Source: Marinirhabdus gelatinilytica (lineage in GTDB: Bacteria; Bacteroidota; Bacteroidia; Flavobacteriales; Flavobacteriaceae). Taken from it: a stretch of DNA of 64,000 bases. This document shows positions 34,068 through 43,725 of the stretch, in pieces. The notes under the pieces are model-generated. The model saw only the letters and a list, made by a program, of their open reading frames with translations, made no database searches and had not been told where the DNA came from. Each line of letters opens with the position of its first letter. Position 1 is the stretch's first letter. A program made the translations under genes and the position numbers. The stretch covers positions 868,001-932,000 of the forward strand of contig NZ_QRAO01000001.1 in the NCBI RefSeq assembly GCF_003353425.1. The letters run 5' to 3'.

Positions 34068-35570
34068 ATGAAATATATAATAATAGTGCTCGCCTTTTTG
34101 GCAATGTCCTGCAATAACAAGGCGGAAGACGCACACGCACACAACGAAGATGGTAGTCACGTGGGCGAAGAAATTCCACGATTGAGCCATACTATCTGGA
34201 CGGATAAAACAGAACTCTTTGTTGAGTTTCCTGCGCTTATAGTAGGTAATGGAAGCAAATTCGCAGCCCACTTTACGGTTTTGGATAATCACCAGCCCGT
34301 TCGTGATGGTTCTGTAACGGTCAGTTTAATAAAAGATGGTAAAGGAATCAGAAATATGGTAGATGCACCGTCATCACCAGGTATTTTTTCACCTGCCATA
34401 CAACCGAAAGAAGCTGGAAACTATCAATTGGTTTTTGAATTGGCAACACCAGAATATTCAGATAAAATTTCCATTGATGATGTAGTCGTATATGCCACTA
34501 CGGATGAAGCCTTAGAAGCTTTAGGTACGGAAGAAGAAGATGAAGGAATCTCGTTCTTAAAGGAACAAGCTTGGAAAATCGATTTTCAGACGGCGCCTGT
34601 AGTTTCAGGTAAAATCTACGATGTTATCAATACGTCTGGTGTTTGGATGCCATCGCCAGGTTCTACAAAGTCCTTGGCGGCAAAATCCAATGGTGTGGTA
34701 GATTTTAAAGTTAATAACCTAACCGAAGGTACAGCGGTAAAACAGGGTCAGTTGTTGATGAGCTTGAACAGTCAAGGTTTGGCATCCAATAATTTAAGTA
34801 CGGATATCGCTTCCGCGAAAGCGACATTCCAACAGGCCAAATCGGAATATGAAAGAAAGAAAGAGCTATACGAATCCAAAATAGTCCCGAAATCTGAATT
34901 TGAAAAAGTAGAGAGCAGTTTCGAGATAGCCAAAGCCAATTATCAATCATTGGTATCCGGTGTCTCGGGCGGAAGCAAACAAATACGTGCACCTTTTGAT
35001 GGTTTTATCAAATCCATAACCGTTTCCAATGGCGATTACGTAGAACAAGGCGTAGCGCTTGTAACCATTGGGACGCATCAATCCAGAGTTTTAAAAGCGC
35101 AGTTAGCACCCAACTACGGACTTGCGATGGGCAATGTACAAGGTATATGGTATCAGGATAATGATAACCTATGGAAAGACGTAACTGATGCCGAGGGCAA
35201 AATACTTTCGATTGGTAAGGACGTGGAACGTGAAAACCCTTTGATTTCTGTTTTTGCAGAAGTCAATGCTAACGTCGATATGCCAATAGGAAGTCTAACA
35301 CCTGTTCAGATAGCGATGGGAAATGCAACACAGAACACAATGATTCCTGTGAATGCTCTCTTGGAAGACTATGGAAGCTATTCAGTTATCGTTCAACTAT
35401 CAGGCGAAAGTTTTGAAAGACGACCTGTTCAGATTGGAAAGCGCAATGGCGAAAATGTAGAGATATTGGAAGGTCTACAAGTTGGCGAAGTGGTCGTGAC
35501 AACAGGAGCATATCAAGTTAAAATGGCTTCAATGTCAGGTTCCACACCTGCACACGGTCACGAACATTAA
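34068..35570 (+). CDS. czcB: CzcB-like RND periplasmic adaptor
   Basis: 500 residues, lipobox LAMSC-N, a short His-rich lead (HAHNEDGSHVGEE), an extra N-terminal beta domain (~35-150), then the adaptor: lipoyl-type NLTEGTAVKQGQLLMSL, a coiled-coil hairpin (~245-290), the matching IRAPFDGFIKSITVSNGDYVEQG and a C-terminal domain, ending in HGHEH. A palindrome variant lies at 34809-34822. Confidence 0.9.
   Translation: MKYIIIVLAFLAMSCNNKAEDAHAHNEDGSHVGEEIPRLSHTIWTDKTELFVEFPALIVGNGSKFAAHFTVLDNHQPVRDGSVTVSLIKDGKGIRNMVDAPSSPGIFSPAIQPKEAGNYQLVFELATPEYSDKISIDDVVVYATTDEALEALGTEEEDEGISFLKEQAWKIDFQTAPVVSGKIYDVINTSGVWMPSPGSTKSLAAKSNGVVDFKVNNLTEGTAVKQGQLLMSLNSQGLASNNLSTDIASAKATFQQAKSEYERKKELYESKIVPKSEFEKVESSFEIAKANYQSLVSGVSGGSKQIRAPFDGFIKSITVSNGDYVEQGVALVTIGTHQSRVLKAQLAPNYGLAMGNVQGIWYQDNDNLWKDVTDAEGKILSIGKDVERENPLISVFAEVNANVDMPIGSLTPVQIAMGNATQNTMIPVNALLEDYGSYSVIVQLSGESFERRPVQIGKRNGENVEILEGLQVGEVVVTTGAYQVKMASMSGSTPAHGHEH
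34809..34822. repeat. Highly iterated palindrome, copy 5 (one mismatch)
   Basis: GCTTCCGCGAAAGC in the czcB coiled-coil region, encoding ASAKA. Confidence 0.7.
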
Positions 35571-35582
35571 AAACGAAGAGAG

Positions 35583-38500
35583 ATGTTAAACAAAATATTA
35601 TCAATTTCACTTCAAAACAGATTGCTCATTCTATTGGGAGCTGTTGCATTGAGCGTTTTGGGAATCTATTATGCGCGTACTATGAACGTGGACGTATTCC
35701 CAGACCTCACGGCACCTACGGTAACCATTCTTACCGAAGCCCACGGAATGGAATCTGAAGAAGTAGAAAAATTAGTGACCTATCAACTGGAAACTGCCTT
35801 AAACGGTTCGCCCAACGTGAGGCGAATCCGTTCCTCATCGGCGGCAGGTGTTTCCATTGTTTGGGTAGAATTTGAATGGGGAACGGATATTTACCGTGCC
35901 CGTCAAATTGTAAGCGAACGTATCCCGATGGTACGAGAGAACCTGCCTGAAGGAATCGGTGCACCAACGATGGCACCTATTTCATCCATTATGGGCGAAA
36001 TAATGCTCTTGGGAGTGACATCAGACAGTCTATCGCCAATGGAACTGCGGACATTATCCGACTGGACCATCAGGCCTCGTATAAAGGCCATTGGCGGTAT
36101 TGCAAATGTGGTGGTCATTGGCGGCGATTACAAGCAATACCAAGTATTTGCAAATCCTGAAAAGATGAAATATTACGACGTGAGCCTCTCAGAATTGGTA
36201 GAACACGTTAAGGAAGCAAATCAAAATGCGCCCGGTGGTGTCATCAATCAATATGGCAATCAGTACATCATTAAGGGAAGCGGTAGAGCCTATGCGCTGG
36301 AAGACTTACAGGAAGCAGTACTTAAGGAAGTGAATGGTCAAACCATCAAGATTAAAGACGTTGCAACCGTACAAATTGGTGCAGCTGATAAAATTGGCGA
36401 TGGTTCATTAAACGCAAATCCCGCTGTGATTCTGACTATTTCTAAACAGCCCGATGTAAACACCTTGGAGCTGACAGACCGCTTGGACGAAGCCATTGCA
36501 GATTTAGAAACTACATTGCCCAAAGGGGTCAACATCAAAAGTCAAATCTTTAGGCAGTCTGATTTCATAGATGCTTCTATTAGTAATCTAAATATGACTC
36601 TTTTAGAAGGTGCGTTTTTTGTAATGATTATCCTGTTCATCTTTTTAATGAACTGGAGAACGACCCTCATATCTCTGTTGGCAATTCCTATTTCCTTATT
36701 GGTATCCATCATCATTTTAAAATGGCTGGGTTACACCATAAATACAATGAGTTTGGGAGGTATGGCTATCGCTATTGGTGCTTTGGTGGATGATGCCATC
36801 ATTGATGTGGAAAATGTATATAAACGCTTGCGTGAAAACATCAGAAAACCGAAAGCGGAGCGGGAATCGACCATAAAAGTAGTGCGTGACGCTTCAGTAG
36901 AGATACGAAGTTCTATCATTATTGCAACCTTAATTATCATCGTATCATTTGTTCCTTTGTTTTTTTTAAGCGGAATGGAAGGTCGATTGTTGCAACCGCT
37001 GGGAATAGCCTTTGTAACATCAGTTTTAACCTCATTGGTAGTTGCCGTAACGGTAACGCCTATTCTGTGTTCCTATTTATTGGACAATGAAAAACTTTTG
37101 AACAAGCAGGCTGAAGGAACACGTGTGGAGCGATGGTTACAAAAGCATTATGGCAACCTTTTGGAACGTGCAACACGAATTCCCAAAACCATTATCGGCG
37201 TAACTGTGATTGCCTTTCTGTTAAGTCTTTTAGTGGTCACACAATTAGGGCGGAGTTTTCTTCCTGAATTCAACGAAGGCTCTTTGGTCATAAGTGTCGT
37301 TGGTCCACCAGGAATGTCTTTGGAAGAAAGCAATAAGACAGGTAAATTAATCGAGACTATACTGTTGGATATGCCCGAAGTAGAAGTCGTAACACGAAGA
37401 CAAGGTCGTGCCGAACTGGACGAACACGCACAAGGTGTAAATGCTTCCGAAATTGATGTGCCTTTTGTACTTGAGGACAAAACAAAAGAAGAATTCTTTG
37501 AAGAAGTCCGAAACAAATTGAGTGTTGCACCAGGTGTCAACATTACCTTGGGACAACCCATCGCCCACCGTATTGACCATATGCTTTCCGGGACACGCGC
37601 CAATATTGCCATCAAGATATTTGGATCAGATTTACAACGACTGTTTGAAGTAGGCAAAAGTGTAGAGCAGAACATCAAGGATATTGATGGACTGGCAGAT
37701 GTTGCGGTTGACCAGCAAATTGAAGTACCACAAATACGCATCAAACCCAAACGCCAGATTTTAGCAGCGTATGGAATGACGGTAGGTAATTTGATGGAAC
37801 AAGTAGATATCGCATTTGCTGGCGAAGAAGCAGGCGAAATTTACGAAGGACAACAGTATTTTGATTTGGTGGTTCGCTATGAAAAACCATTTCGGAACAA
37901 TATTGAGAACATCAATAAAACTCTAATCAGTTTACCGGATGGCGGGCAAACCACGCTGGGCGAATTGGCGACCGTACAATCGGTAAGCAGTCCAAACACA
38001 ATCAATCGGGAAGATGTACAACGAAAGATTGTGGTCGCCGCCAATGTCCAAGGTAGGGATCTGCGCGGTGCGGTAAACGAAATAAAGGAAGTTGTGGGCA
38101 GCAACGTGAATATGCCGGAAGGCTACCGTGTGCAATATGGTGGACAGTTTGAAAGTGAATCAAAAGCATCACAGCTTCTATTGATAACGGCCATTATTGC
38201 AATAGCCATCATTTTTTTGCTATTATATTATGAGTTCAAGGATGTAAAACTGGCATTCGTAGTCTTAATCAATTTACCTCTGGCATTGATTGGTGGTATT
38301 TTGATTGTTTACTTCACATCAGAAATCATCAGTATTGCAGCGACTATAGGTTTTATCAGTTTGTTTGGTATTGCCACACGAAACGGTATTCTCTTGGTCT
38401 CACGATATGAAGATTTGAGAAAAGAAGGAATCCAAGGATTTCAATTGATAAAGAAAGGAGCATTAGATAGATTGAATCCCATATTAATGACTGCCTTTAC

Positions 38501-38666
38501 CACAGGGCTGGCATTGATACCATTGGCCTTAAAAGGTGGCGAACCTGGAAGTGAAATTCAAAGCCCGATGGCGGTTGTCATTTTGGGCGGTTTGTTGTCG
38601 GCGACTATTTTGAATTTGGTGGTAATTCCTTGTGTGTATCAGTTGGTTCTGAAAAAGGAAAAATAG
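35583..38666 (+). CDS. czcA: CzcA/CusA-family heavy-metal RND pump
   Basis: 1,027 residues, full length: N-terminal helix, porter domain with VDVFPDLTAPTVTI, membrane helices with GGMAIAIGALVDDAIIDVENV (the DD pair of the proton relay), periplasmic repeat GRSFLPEFNEGSLVISV, and the C-terminal helices GFISLFGIATRNGILLVSRY and LIPLALKGGEPGSEIQSPM. The operon's His-rich proteins suggest divalent Zn/Co/Cd; substrate is not certain. A terminator follows at 38683. Confidence 0.93.
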   Translation: MLNKILSISLQNRLLILLGAVALSVLGIYYARTMNVDVFPDLTAPTVTILTEAHGMESEEVEKLVTYQLETALNGSPNVRRIRSSSAAGVSIVWVEFEWGTDIYRARQIVSERIPMVRENLPEGIGAPTMAPISSIMGEIMLLGVTSDSLSPMELRTLSDWTIRPRIKAIGGIANVVVIGGDYKQYQVFANPEKMKYYDVSLSELVEHVKEANQNAPGGVINQYGNQYIIKGSGRAYALEDLQEAVLKEVNGQTIKIKDVATVQIGAADKIGDGSLNANPAVILTISKQPDVNTLELTDRLDEAIADLETTLPKGVNIKSQIFRQSDFIDASISNLNMTLLEGAFFVMIILFIFLMNWRTTLISLLAIPISLLVSIIILKWLGYTINTMSLGGMAIAIGALVDDAIIDVENVYKRLRENIRKPKAERESTIKVVRDASVEIRSSIIIATLIIIVSFVPLFFLSGMEGRLLQPLGIAFVTSVLTSLVVAVTVTPILCSYLLDNEKLLNKQAEGTRVERWLQKHYGNLLERATRIPKTIIGVTVIAFLLSLLVVTQLGRSFLPEFNEGSLVISVVGPPGMSLEESNKTGKLIETILLDMPEVEVVTRRQGRAELDEHAQGVNASEIDVPFVLEDKTKEEFFEEVRNKLSVAPGVNITLGQPIAHRIDHMLSGTRANIAIKIFGSDLQRLFEVGKSVEQNIKDIDGLADVAVDQQIEVPQIRIKPKRQILAAYGMTVGNLMEQVDIAFAGEEAGEIYEGQQYFDLVVRYEKPFRNNIENINKTLISLPDGGQTTLGELATVQSVSSPNTINREDVQRKIVVAANVQGRDLRGAVNEIKEVVGSNVNMPEGYRVQYGGQFESESKASQLLLITAIIAIAIIFLLLYYEFKDVKLAFVVLINLPLALIGGILIVYFTSEIISIAATIGFISLFGIATRNGILLVSRYEDLRKEGIQGFQLIKKGALDRLNPILMTAFTTGLALIPLALKGGEPGSEIQSPMAVVILGGLLSATILNLVVIPCVYQLVLKKEK

Positions 38667-38682
38667 TAAACGAATTACAATT

Positions 38683-38719
38683 AAAAACCTTCTTACTATG
38701 GTAGGAAGGTTTTTTTTTA
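38683..38719 (+). terminator. Terminator after czcA
   Basis: Arms AAACCTTCTTAC and GTAGGAAGGTTT around a short loop, followed by a run of T. One G-U pair. Confidence 0.8.
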
Positions 38720-38737
38720 TACATTAATTTTATAATT

Positions 38738-38930
38738 CCACTCAGCACATTCCCCTACATTCCACGCTTGCCTGCTGAAAAAGCAGGCAACCACTACACT
38801 TCGGGCAAAAAGCTTCACTACAAACGTCTTGGACACAATCCCCAATTTCAGCTTTCCATTCCGCTAACCCTTCCCGCTATGCTGGGAAGGAACACTACAT
38901 TCCAGAGCCAAAATCGTGAATTAAGTCCGC
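38738..38930 (+). repeat. Dispersed intergenic repeat, copy R1
   Basis: About 190 bp, also at 41490-41558 (shortened), 47952-48167 and 49435-49627, all in the same orientation. Starts CCACTCAGCACATTCCCC and ends ATCGTGAATTAAGTCCGC. Contains hairpins TTGCCTGCT-GAAAA-AGCAGGCAA (38768-38790) and CCTTCCC...GGGAAGG (38869-38890). The rest of the gap to 39169 is AT-rich and I see nothing definite in it. Confidence 0.75.
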
Positions 38931-39169
38931 TTTAAATTCTACAAAACAGGATAATTCATTTTCATAACTCAGATAACATTATATTCATATATTATACCAA
39001 ATTATATGCAAACTAAAGATTACTTACAACTATTAGAATATATATAATTTGAAAGTTTTAATTATTATAAATAACGCTGCTTACGGTAAGTTAAAAACCC
39101 GTTATGTATTAAGAATAGTAATTTAGTTAAGGAAAGAAGTACTGAGTTTTTCAGGAAATACTTAAAAAT

Positions 39170-39730
39170 ATGGAAATACTTGATTATTTTGATAGTTTCT
39201 ATAAGATTGGAAAAGAAGCTAAGCAAGAATTAAAGAATATAATAATCGAAAAGCAATATGGTAAAAATGCTATTGTTCAAGATATTGGAAATACGTGCCG
39301 AACATTATATTTCGTAAAAGAAGGTGGGGCGAGGATATTTTATTACAATAAAGGCAATGACATTACTGAGCATTTCGCATTTAAAAATGAAATTATTGTT
39401 CGAGCAGAAAGTTTATTTACAGGACAAACTACTACGAAAGGTATTGAGACCATTGAAAAAACAATTATGTTCACCATTGATGCAAATGCTTTGTTCAGAT
39501 TATATGATGATTACCATAATATAGAACGTCTGTTCCGATTGATTTTTGAAAATGAATTTGTCAATGCTATAAGAAGAATTGAGAGCTTTCAATTGAAAAC
39601 CGCTACTGAACGTTATATAGAATTATTGAATTTTACTGATTGGGTTCAGAAAATTCCACTTAAACACATTGCATCTTACTTGGGAATTACACAAGTTTCG
39701 TTGAGCCGTATTCGAGCAAGTCTGACGTAA
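39170..39730 (+). CDS. Crp/Fnr-family regulator 2
   Basis: 186 residues. N-terminal cyclic-nucleotide-binding-type barrel (YFVKEGGARIFYYNKGNDITEHFAFKNEII, cited by VKEGGARIFYY) and a C-terminal HTH (IPLKHIASYLGITQVSLSRIRA). Lacks the Cys cluster of the first Crp-like protein. It lies just before the MFS gene on the same strand and may control it. Typical Bacteroidota small Crp-like regulator. Confidence 0.85.
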   Translation: MEILDYFDSFYKIGKEAKQELKNIIIEKQYGKNAIVQDIGNTCRTLYFVKEGGARIFYYNKGNDITEHFAFKNEIIVRAESLFTGQTTTKGIETIEKTIMFTIDANALFRLYDDYHNIERLFRLIFENEFVNAIRRIESFQLKTATERYIELLNFTDWVQKIPLKHIASYLGITQVSLSRIRASLT

Positions 39731-39806
39731 TTATTTATCATTTGTTAAAGGAAACGCAATCAAATAGATTGAACTTTGTTGCACTATATATTTTTATTTA
39801 TTAAAA

Positions 39807-41072
39807 ATGGAAAAGGTCAAACTTGGATTGAAAGAAAATTGGAAGCAGTTTGCGCTCTTGGTAATCGTAAATGCCTTTGTGGGCGGAATGATTGGACTGG
39901 AGCGCGCTATCTTTCCGCAATTTGCCGAGTTGGAATTTGGGGTTGCTTCCAAGACAGCTATTCTCTCGTTTATTACTGCATTCGGGATTACCAAGGCAAT
40001 AGCCAACTATTATACAGGTCGGCTTGCCAATAAATTCGGTCGTAAGAACTTACTTTTATTCGGTTGGTTAATCGCTATTCCTATTCCATTTATGTTGATT
40101 TATGCACCCAGTTGGAGTTTTGTGATTTTTGCAAATGTGTTATTGGGCGTAAGCCAAGGGTTAACTTGGAGCAGTACAGTAGTAATGAAAATTGACATTG
40201 TTGGCGAAAAAGACCGTGGCTTTGCAATGGGTTTAAACGAGTTTGCAGGATATTTTGCAGTTGGTGTCGTTGCCTTCTTGACAGGCCTAATTGCTAACAA
40301 ATATGGTATAACACCCTATCCATTTTACCTTGGTATATTCATTTCAATCGTTGGTTTTATTTTGACAGCCGTGTGGGTAAAAGACACAAGGATTTTTGTT
40401 CATAAGGAAAGTTCGACCGACAAAACGGCTAAGCTTGACAATATATTTTTAGAAACGACTTTTAAAAACAAGACTTTGAGTTCAGTTACACAGGCAGGAC
40501 TTGTAAACAATCTGAATGACGGAATGATTTGGGGCTTGCTTCCAATCATCCTATTATCTCTGAACTATAACAACGAGAATATCGGAATAATTACGGCCAT
40601 TTATCCAACTGTTTGGGGTATAGGACAACTATTTACGGGCAAAATGTCTGACCACTACTCAAAAAAGGCTATGCTATTTTGGGGTATGCTTCTGCAAGGA
40701 TTATCAATATTGCTCATTCCATTCAGTAGTGATTTTTATGTTTTAGCAGCCATTTCGGCAATTTTGGGTTTAGGAACGGCATTGGTCTATCCTACTTTTC
40801 TCTCAACCATTGCCCAAGCAACAAACCCAAGCCAACGTGCGGAAAGTATCGGTTCATTCAGACTTTGGCGAGATTTAGGATATGCCTTTGGTGCAATAAT
40901 ATCAGGTATAATTGCTGATTTATTTGGAGTTGAATATGCTATTTTCTTAATAGGTGGCCTGACCATTATTTCTTCGCTCATTATCAAATTCCGGATGCCA
41001 GAACAAATAAAAACAATCAAAGAATGTATTGAAGTGGATGAAGTAAAACAAGCCTTTAAAAACAACAAATAA
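39807..41072 (+). CDS. MFS transporter whose C-terminus is the start of a lost rhodanese domain
   Basis: 421 residues, 12 hydrophobic segments, MFS loop signature YYTGRLANKFGRKN between helices 2 and 3. The last residues (IEVDEVKQAFKNNK) look like the beginning of a rhodanese domain, and the same frame, after the TAA at 41070-41072, continues with IQIIDVRSKEEYEQAHIPSA. So an MFS-rhodanese fusion seems to have gained a premature stop. The MFS part alone could still be functional; substrate unknown, sulfur-related by analogy with the domain. Confidence 0.85.
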   Translation: MEKVKLGLKENWKQFALLVIVNAFVGGMIGLERAIFPQFAELEFGVASKTAILSFITAFGITKAIANYYTGRLANKFGRKNLLLFGWLIAIPIPFMLIYAPSWSFVIFANVLLGVSQGLTWSSTVVMKIDIVGEKDRGFAMGLNEFAGYFAVGVVAFLTGLIANKYGITPYPFYLGIFISIVGFILTAVWVKDTRIFVHKESSTDKTAKLDNIFLETTFKNKTLSSVTQAGLVNNLNDGMIWGLLPIILLSLNYNNENIGIITAIYPTVWGIGQLFTGKMSDHYSKKAMLFWGMLLQGLSILLIPFSSDFYVLAAISAILGLGTALVYPTFLSTIAQATNPSQRAESIGSFRLWRDLGYAFGAIISGIIADLFGVEYAIFLIGGLTIISSLIIKFRMPEQIKTIKECIEVDEVKQAFKNNK

Positions 41073-41319
41073 ATCCAAATCATTGATGTAAGAAGCAAAG
41101 AAGAATATGAACAAGCACATATTCCAAGTGCTTTGAATATTTCACTTCAAGAGCTAAAAGAAAAAAAATCTCGCAACTCGATAAAAACTTTCAATTTGTT
41201 ACTGCTTGTGGTAAAGGAGGTAGACGTTCAGCGGACGCAGCAAAACTGTTAAAAAGCCTGAACTTAATGCTAATTGGCTTTGTGGTGGAGCAAATAACTG
41301 GCTCAAAATCAATGAATGA
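41073..41319 (+). pseudogene. Rhodanese domain remnant, frameshifted
   Basis: No start codon of its own. The frame of the MFS gene gives IQIIDVRSKEEYEQAHIPSALNIS; after an A8 run near 41160 the reading shifts to FQFVTACGKGGRRSADAAKL, which holds the catalytic loop with Cys, then shifts again to WLCGGANNWLKINE, the usual rhodanese end. One in-frame stop plus two frameshifts imply decay. A sequencing error in the homopolymer could explain only one of these changes. Confidence 0.8.
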
Positions 41320-41489
41320 TATAAAATACTGTACCCAATAATGGCTAAATATTATTTGATGATCGCGCATACTTTTGAAAATTTGAGTAGCTTTTTATAA
41401 TAGTATACTTGTAAAGTTAAATGCCAAACTACACAACTACTCATTTCAAAATGGAGGCCGTTGAACAAAGTAAATCAAACTATCACATA

Positions 41490-41558
41490 CCACTCAGCCC
41501 ATTCCCTTTATTTCGTGAAAAACTACATTCCCGTGCCAACATCGTGAATTAAGTTCGC
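41490..41558 (+). repeat. Dispersed intergenic repeat, shortened copy R2
   Basis: Keeps the two ends of R1 (CCACTCAGC...ATTCCC and CATCGTGAATTAAGTTCGC) but lacks the two hairpins between, about 120 bp. It lies in the 41320-41632 gap, which otherwise shows no gene. Confidence 0.65.
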
Positions 41559-41632
41559 TTGAAACCCGTCTTATTTTTCACGAAGTCTATTTGTTTTTTA
41601 ATTCAGTTATATTGTATGAAATTTTAGCTTAA

Positions 41633-42043
41633 ATGGAAAAACTAACGGAAAATAAAACCATTGAATTACTGATGCCTCATTTGGTTCAACAAGGCTATGA
41701 GATAGAGAGTTATTGCTTGGGCCAAATGAGAGGATATGATATTGTAGCTGTTAAGAATGACAAAAAATTATTAATTGAGGTAAAAGGTGCAAAAGCACAT
41801 AAGGATTCGCCAACAAAGCGACGAGATTATTTCAACTCTGGACAGATTAAAACTCATTTAGGTAAAGCAATTATTAAATGCTTAGAAACCAAAGTTGCGT
41901 TTCCAAATGCAAAAATTGCCATTGCTCATCCCGAGGATAAACAAATAAGAAAAGCAATAGCCAGTATTATTCCAGAGCTCAATAAGATAGGTATACAGCA
42001 TTATTGGGTTAATGCTAATGGAACGGTAACCCTTGAAAAATAA
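41633..42043 (+). CDS. PD-(D/E)XK nuclease-like protein
   Basis: 136 residues. An N-terminal helical part is followed by RGYDIVAVKNDKKLLIEVKG: Asp36 and Glu49-Val-Lys51 form the PD-(D/E)XK active-site pattern, with a later Gln-rich GQIKTHLGKAI helix. Compact, no other domain, as in Holliday-junction-resolvase or restriction-like small nucleases. It is the first gene of the cargo between repeats R2 and R3; a defence role is plausible but unproven. Confidence 0.72.
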   Translation: MEKLTENKTIELLMPHLVQQGYEIESYCLGQMRGYDIVAVKNDKKLLIEVKGAKAHKDSPTKRRDYFNSGQIKTHLGKAIIKCLETKVAFPNAKIAIAHPEDKQIRKAIASIIPELNKIGIQHYWVNANGTVTLEK

Positions 42044-42061
42044 TTGATTTTGAATACAACA

Positions 42062-42844
42062 ATGAATTCCAAATTATCTTCTTTATTTCATTTCTTGAAT
42101 GAGAACAGATATTATAATAAATGGGTTCAATCAAATTCTTATAACCGGTTTTTAGCGCCGTTCGATTCACTCGAAGATAAATTATATTCAGTTCTTCATC
42201 ACGTAGCGAATACACAAAGCCAACCTAAAATTGACTTACTTGCACCTTTTTTTCAGAAAGTATATTCGAATAAATTACAGCTTCATAGTTTTAAGACATT
42301 CATCGATTTTCTAACAGATAAAGAAAATGGTGCCTATAATTATGAATCTCTTTACTATGGTATGTTGAGACAAAAAGGGTGGGGCAACAAAACATCTGCC
42401 TTATTTACCAAAACCATTTATCACTTACATAATGTTAAGTATGAATTTCAAAATTCAATATGGGACGATGCACCCAAACTCATAGACGTGAACGAGAAAT
42501 TTTTCTTGCCAGTTGATGCTGTAATTGAAGCAATTTTCCATCGTATTGACCCAACAACTAAATGGAATTTCCATAAAATAAATAAACTGCTACTGCATAA
42601 TTATTCTTCTGAAGAAATGGAAGTTTGGGATGACCTTTGGTTTTGGGGGTTTATAAATCAACGCGGTTCTGGTCTAACAAGAGAATTTGTTTGGAACGAA
42701 TCCAAATATTGGACATTACTTGAGACTGAAAAGAATAATGCTGTGATTGAAGAGATAAAATTGAAATCGTTGCAATTCCTTTCCATATTGAACCCAAAAC
42801 AGCAACATATGTATTTGCTATTATCATATTCTAAGTATGTCTGA
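42062..42844 (+). CDS. Hypothetical protein, cargo gene
   Basis: 260 residues from the ATG at 42062 (a TTG six codons upstream would overlap nothing useful). Soluble, rich in aromatic residues (FHFLNENRYYNKW, LWFWGFINQRGSG), no signal peptide, no recognised motif. 18 nt after the nuclease-like gene and likely in one transcript with it. Could be its partner, for example a DNA-recognition or immunity factor; no domain supports a choice. Confidence 0.65.
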   Translation: MNSKLSSLFHFLNENRYYNKWVQSNSYNRFLAPFDSLEDKLYSVLHHVANTQSQPKIDLLAPFFQKVYSNKLQLHSFKTFIDFLTDKENGAYNYESLYYGMLRQKGWGNKTSALFTKTIYHLHNVKYEFQNSIWDDAPKLIDVNEKFFLPVDAVIEAIFHRIDPTTKWNFHKINKLLLHNYSSEEMEVWDDLWFWGFINQRGSGLTREFVWNESKYWTLLETEKNNAVIEEIKLKSLQFLSILNPKQQHMYLLLSYSKYV

Positions 42845-42928
42845 ATTTAGATAGGTTTAATTTCCAATTATTACCACTTAATCTATATAGTGGCAATAAT
42901 TTGTTTTCAAATATTCGCCACTTTTTTG

Positions 42929-42936
42929 TATTTTTG
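42929..42936 (+). promoter_or_regulatory. -7 box of the AbiE-like operon
   Basis: TATTTTTG, an exact TAnnTTTG, 21 nt before the ATG at 42958. Confidence 0.55.
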
Positions 42937-42957
42937 GCAAAGTTTTGATTTTTAACT

Positions 42958-43725
42958 ATGCCAAAGATTATTGAAAATAAACTGATAGAAGCTTTCAAAG
43001 ACCGTAGTTCTTTTGATAGGGATGCGCTATATAACTTCTATCTGGATTTCGAACCGGATCTAAAAGAAAGTACATTTAGTTGGCGAATTTATGACCTGAA
43101 GATAAAGGACATAATTAAAACCATTGGTCGTGGACTTTATGTTATTTCCTATAAACCTAAATATAAACCTCTTCTATCTGATAGTGTGTTCAAGATAGCC
43201 CGTAAAACCAATGAGCATTTTGAAGACATAAAATATGCCATTTGGGAAACCCAATGGCTCAATGAGTTTTCTCAGCACCAGACGTCAAATCAAATGATTG
43301 TCGTCGAAGTAGAAAAAGAATTTGTAGACTCACTCTATTACTACCTAAATGATAATCTAAGAATGGATTTTTTCCTAAATCCAGATGAAAAGGAAATTCA
43401 ATTCTATATTTCAGAAAGTAACGTGCCAGTTATCATTAAACGTTTGGTGACAAGGGCACCCATACAAAAAATAAAGAATAAAAAAGCGGTAGTGCCCATT
43501 GCAACTCTTGAAAAGATTATGGTGGACCTGTTTGCAGATGAAACTCTGTTACATTTTTACCAAGGTTCTGAAATGGTAAACATCTACGAGAAAATAATTG
43601 ATAGATATAGCATCAATTTTACAAAGTTGTTCAGCTATGCCAAGCGACGCAAAAAAGAACAGGAAATAAAGCAGTTTATAAGCAACAACATTCCAAATTT
43701 TTTAGAAGATATTCAATATGATTAA
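42958..43725 (+). CDS. AbiEi-like antitoxin (DUF6577 type)
   Basis: 255 residues. N-terminal winged-helix-like segment (FDRDALYNFYLDF ... FSWRIYDLKIKDIIKTIGRGLYVI) as expected for AbiEi antitoxins, then an alpha/beta part ending LVTRAPIQKIK...VPIATLEKIMVDLF, and a basic C-terminus. Its end overlaps the nucleotidyltransferase gene by 8 nt, the normal antitoxin-toxin arrangement. Neutralises the toxin and probably represses the operon. Confidence 0.8.
   Translation: MPKIIENKLIEAFKDRSSFDRDALYNFYLDFEPDLKESTFSWRIYDLKIKDIIKTIGRGLYVISYKPKYKPLLSDSVFKIARKTNEHFEDIKYAIWETQWLNEFSQHQTSNQMIVVEVEKEFVDSLYYYLNDNLRMDFFLNPDEKEIQFYISESNVPVIIKRLVTRAPIQKIKNKKAVVPIATLEKIMVDLFADETLLHFYQGSEMVNIYEKIIDRYSINFTKLFSYAKRRKKEQEIKQFISNNIPNFLEDIQYD

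Noticed and set aside
37148-37750. 200-residue - strand frame inside czcA
   Set aside because: Opposite a conserved RND pump region; no homologous features.
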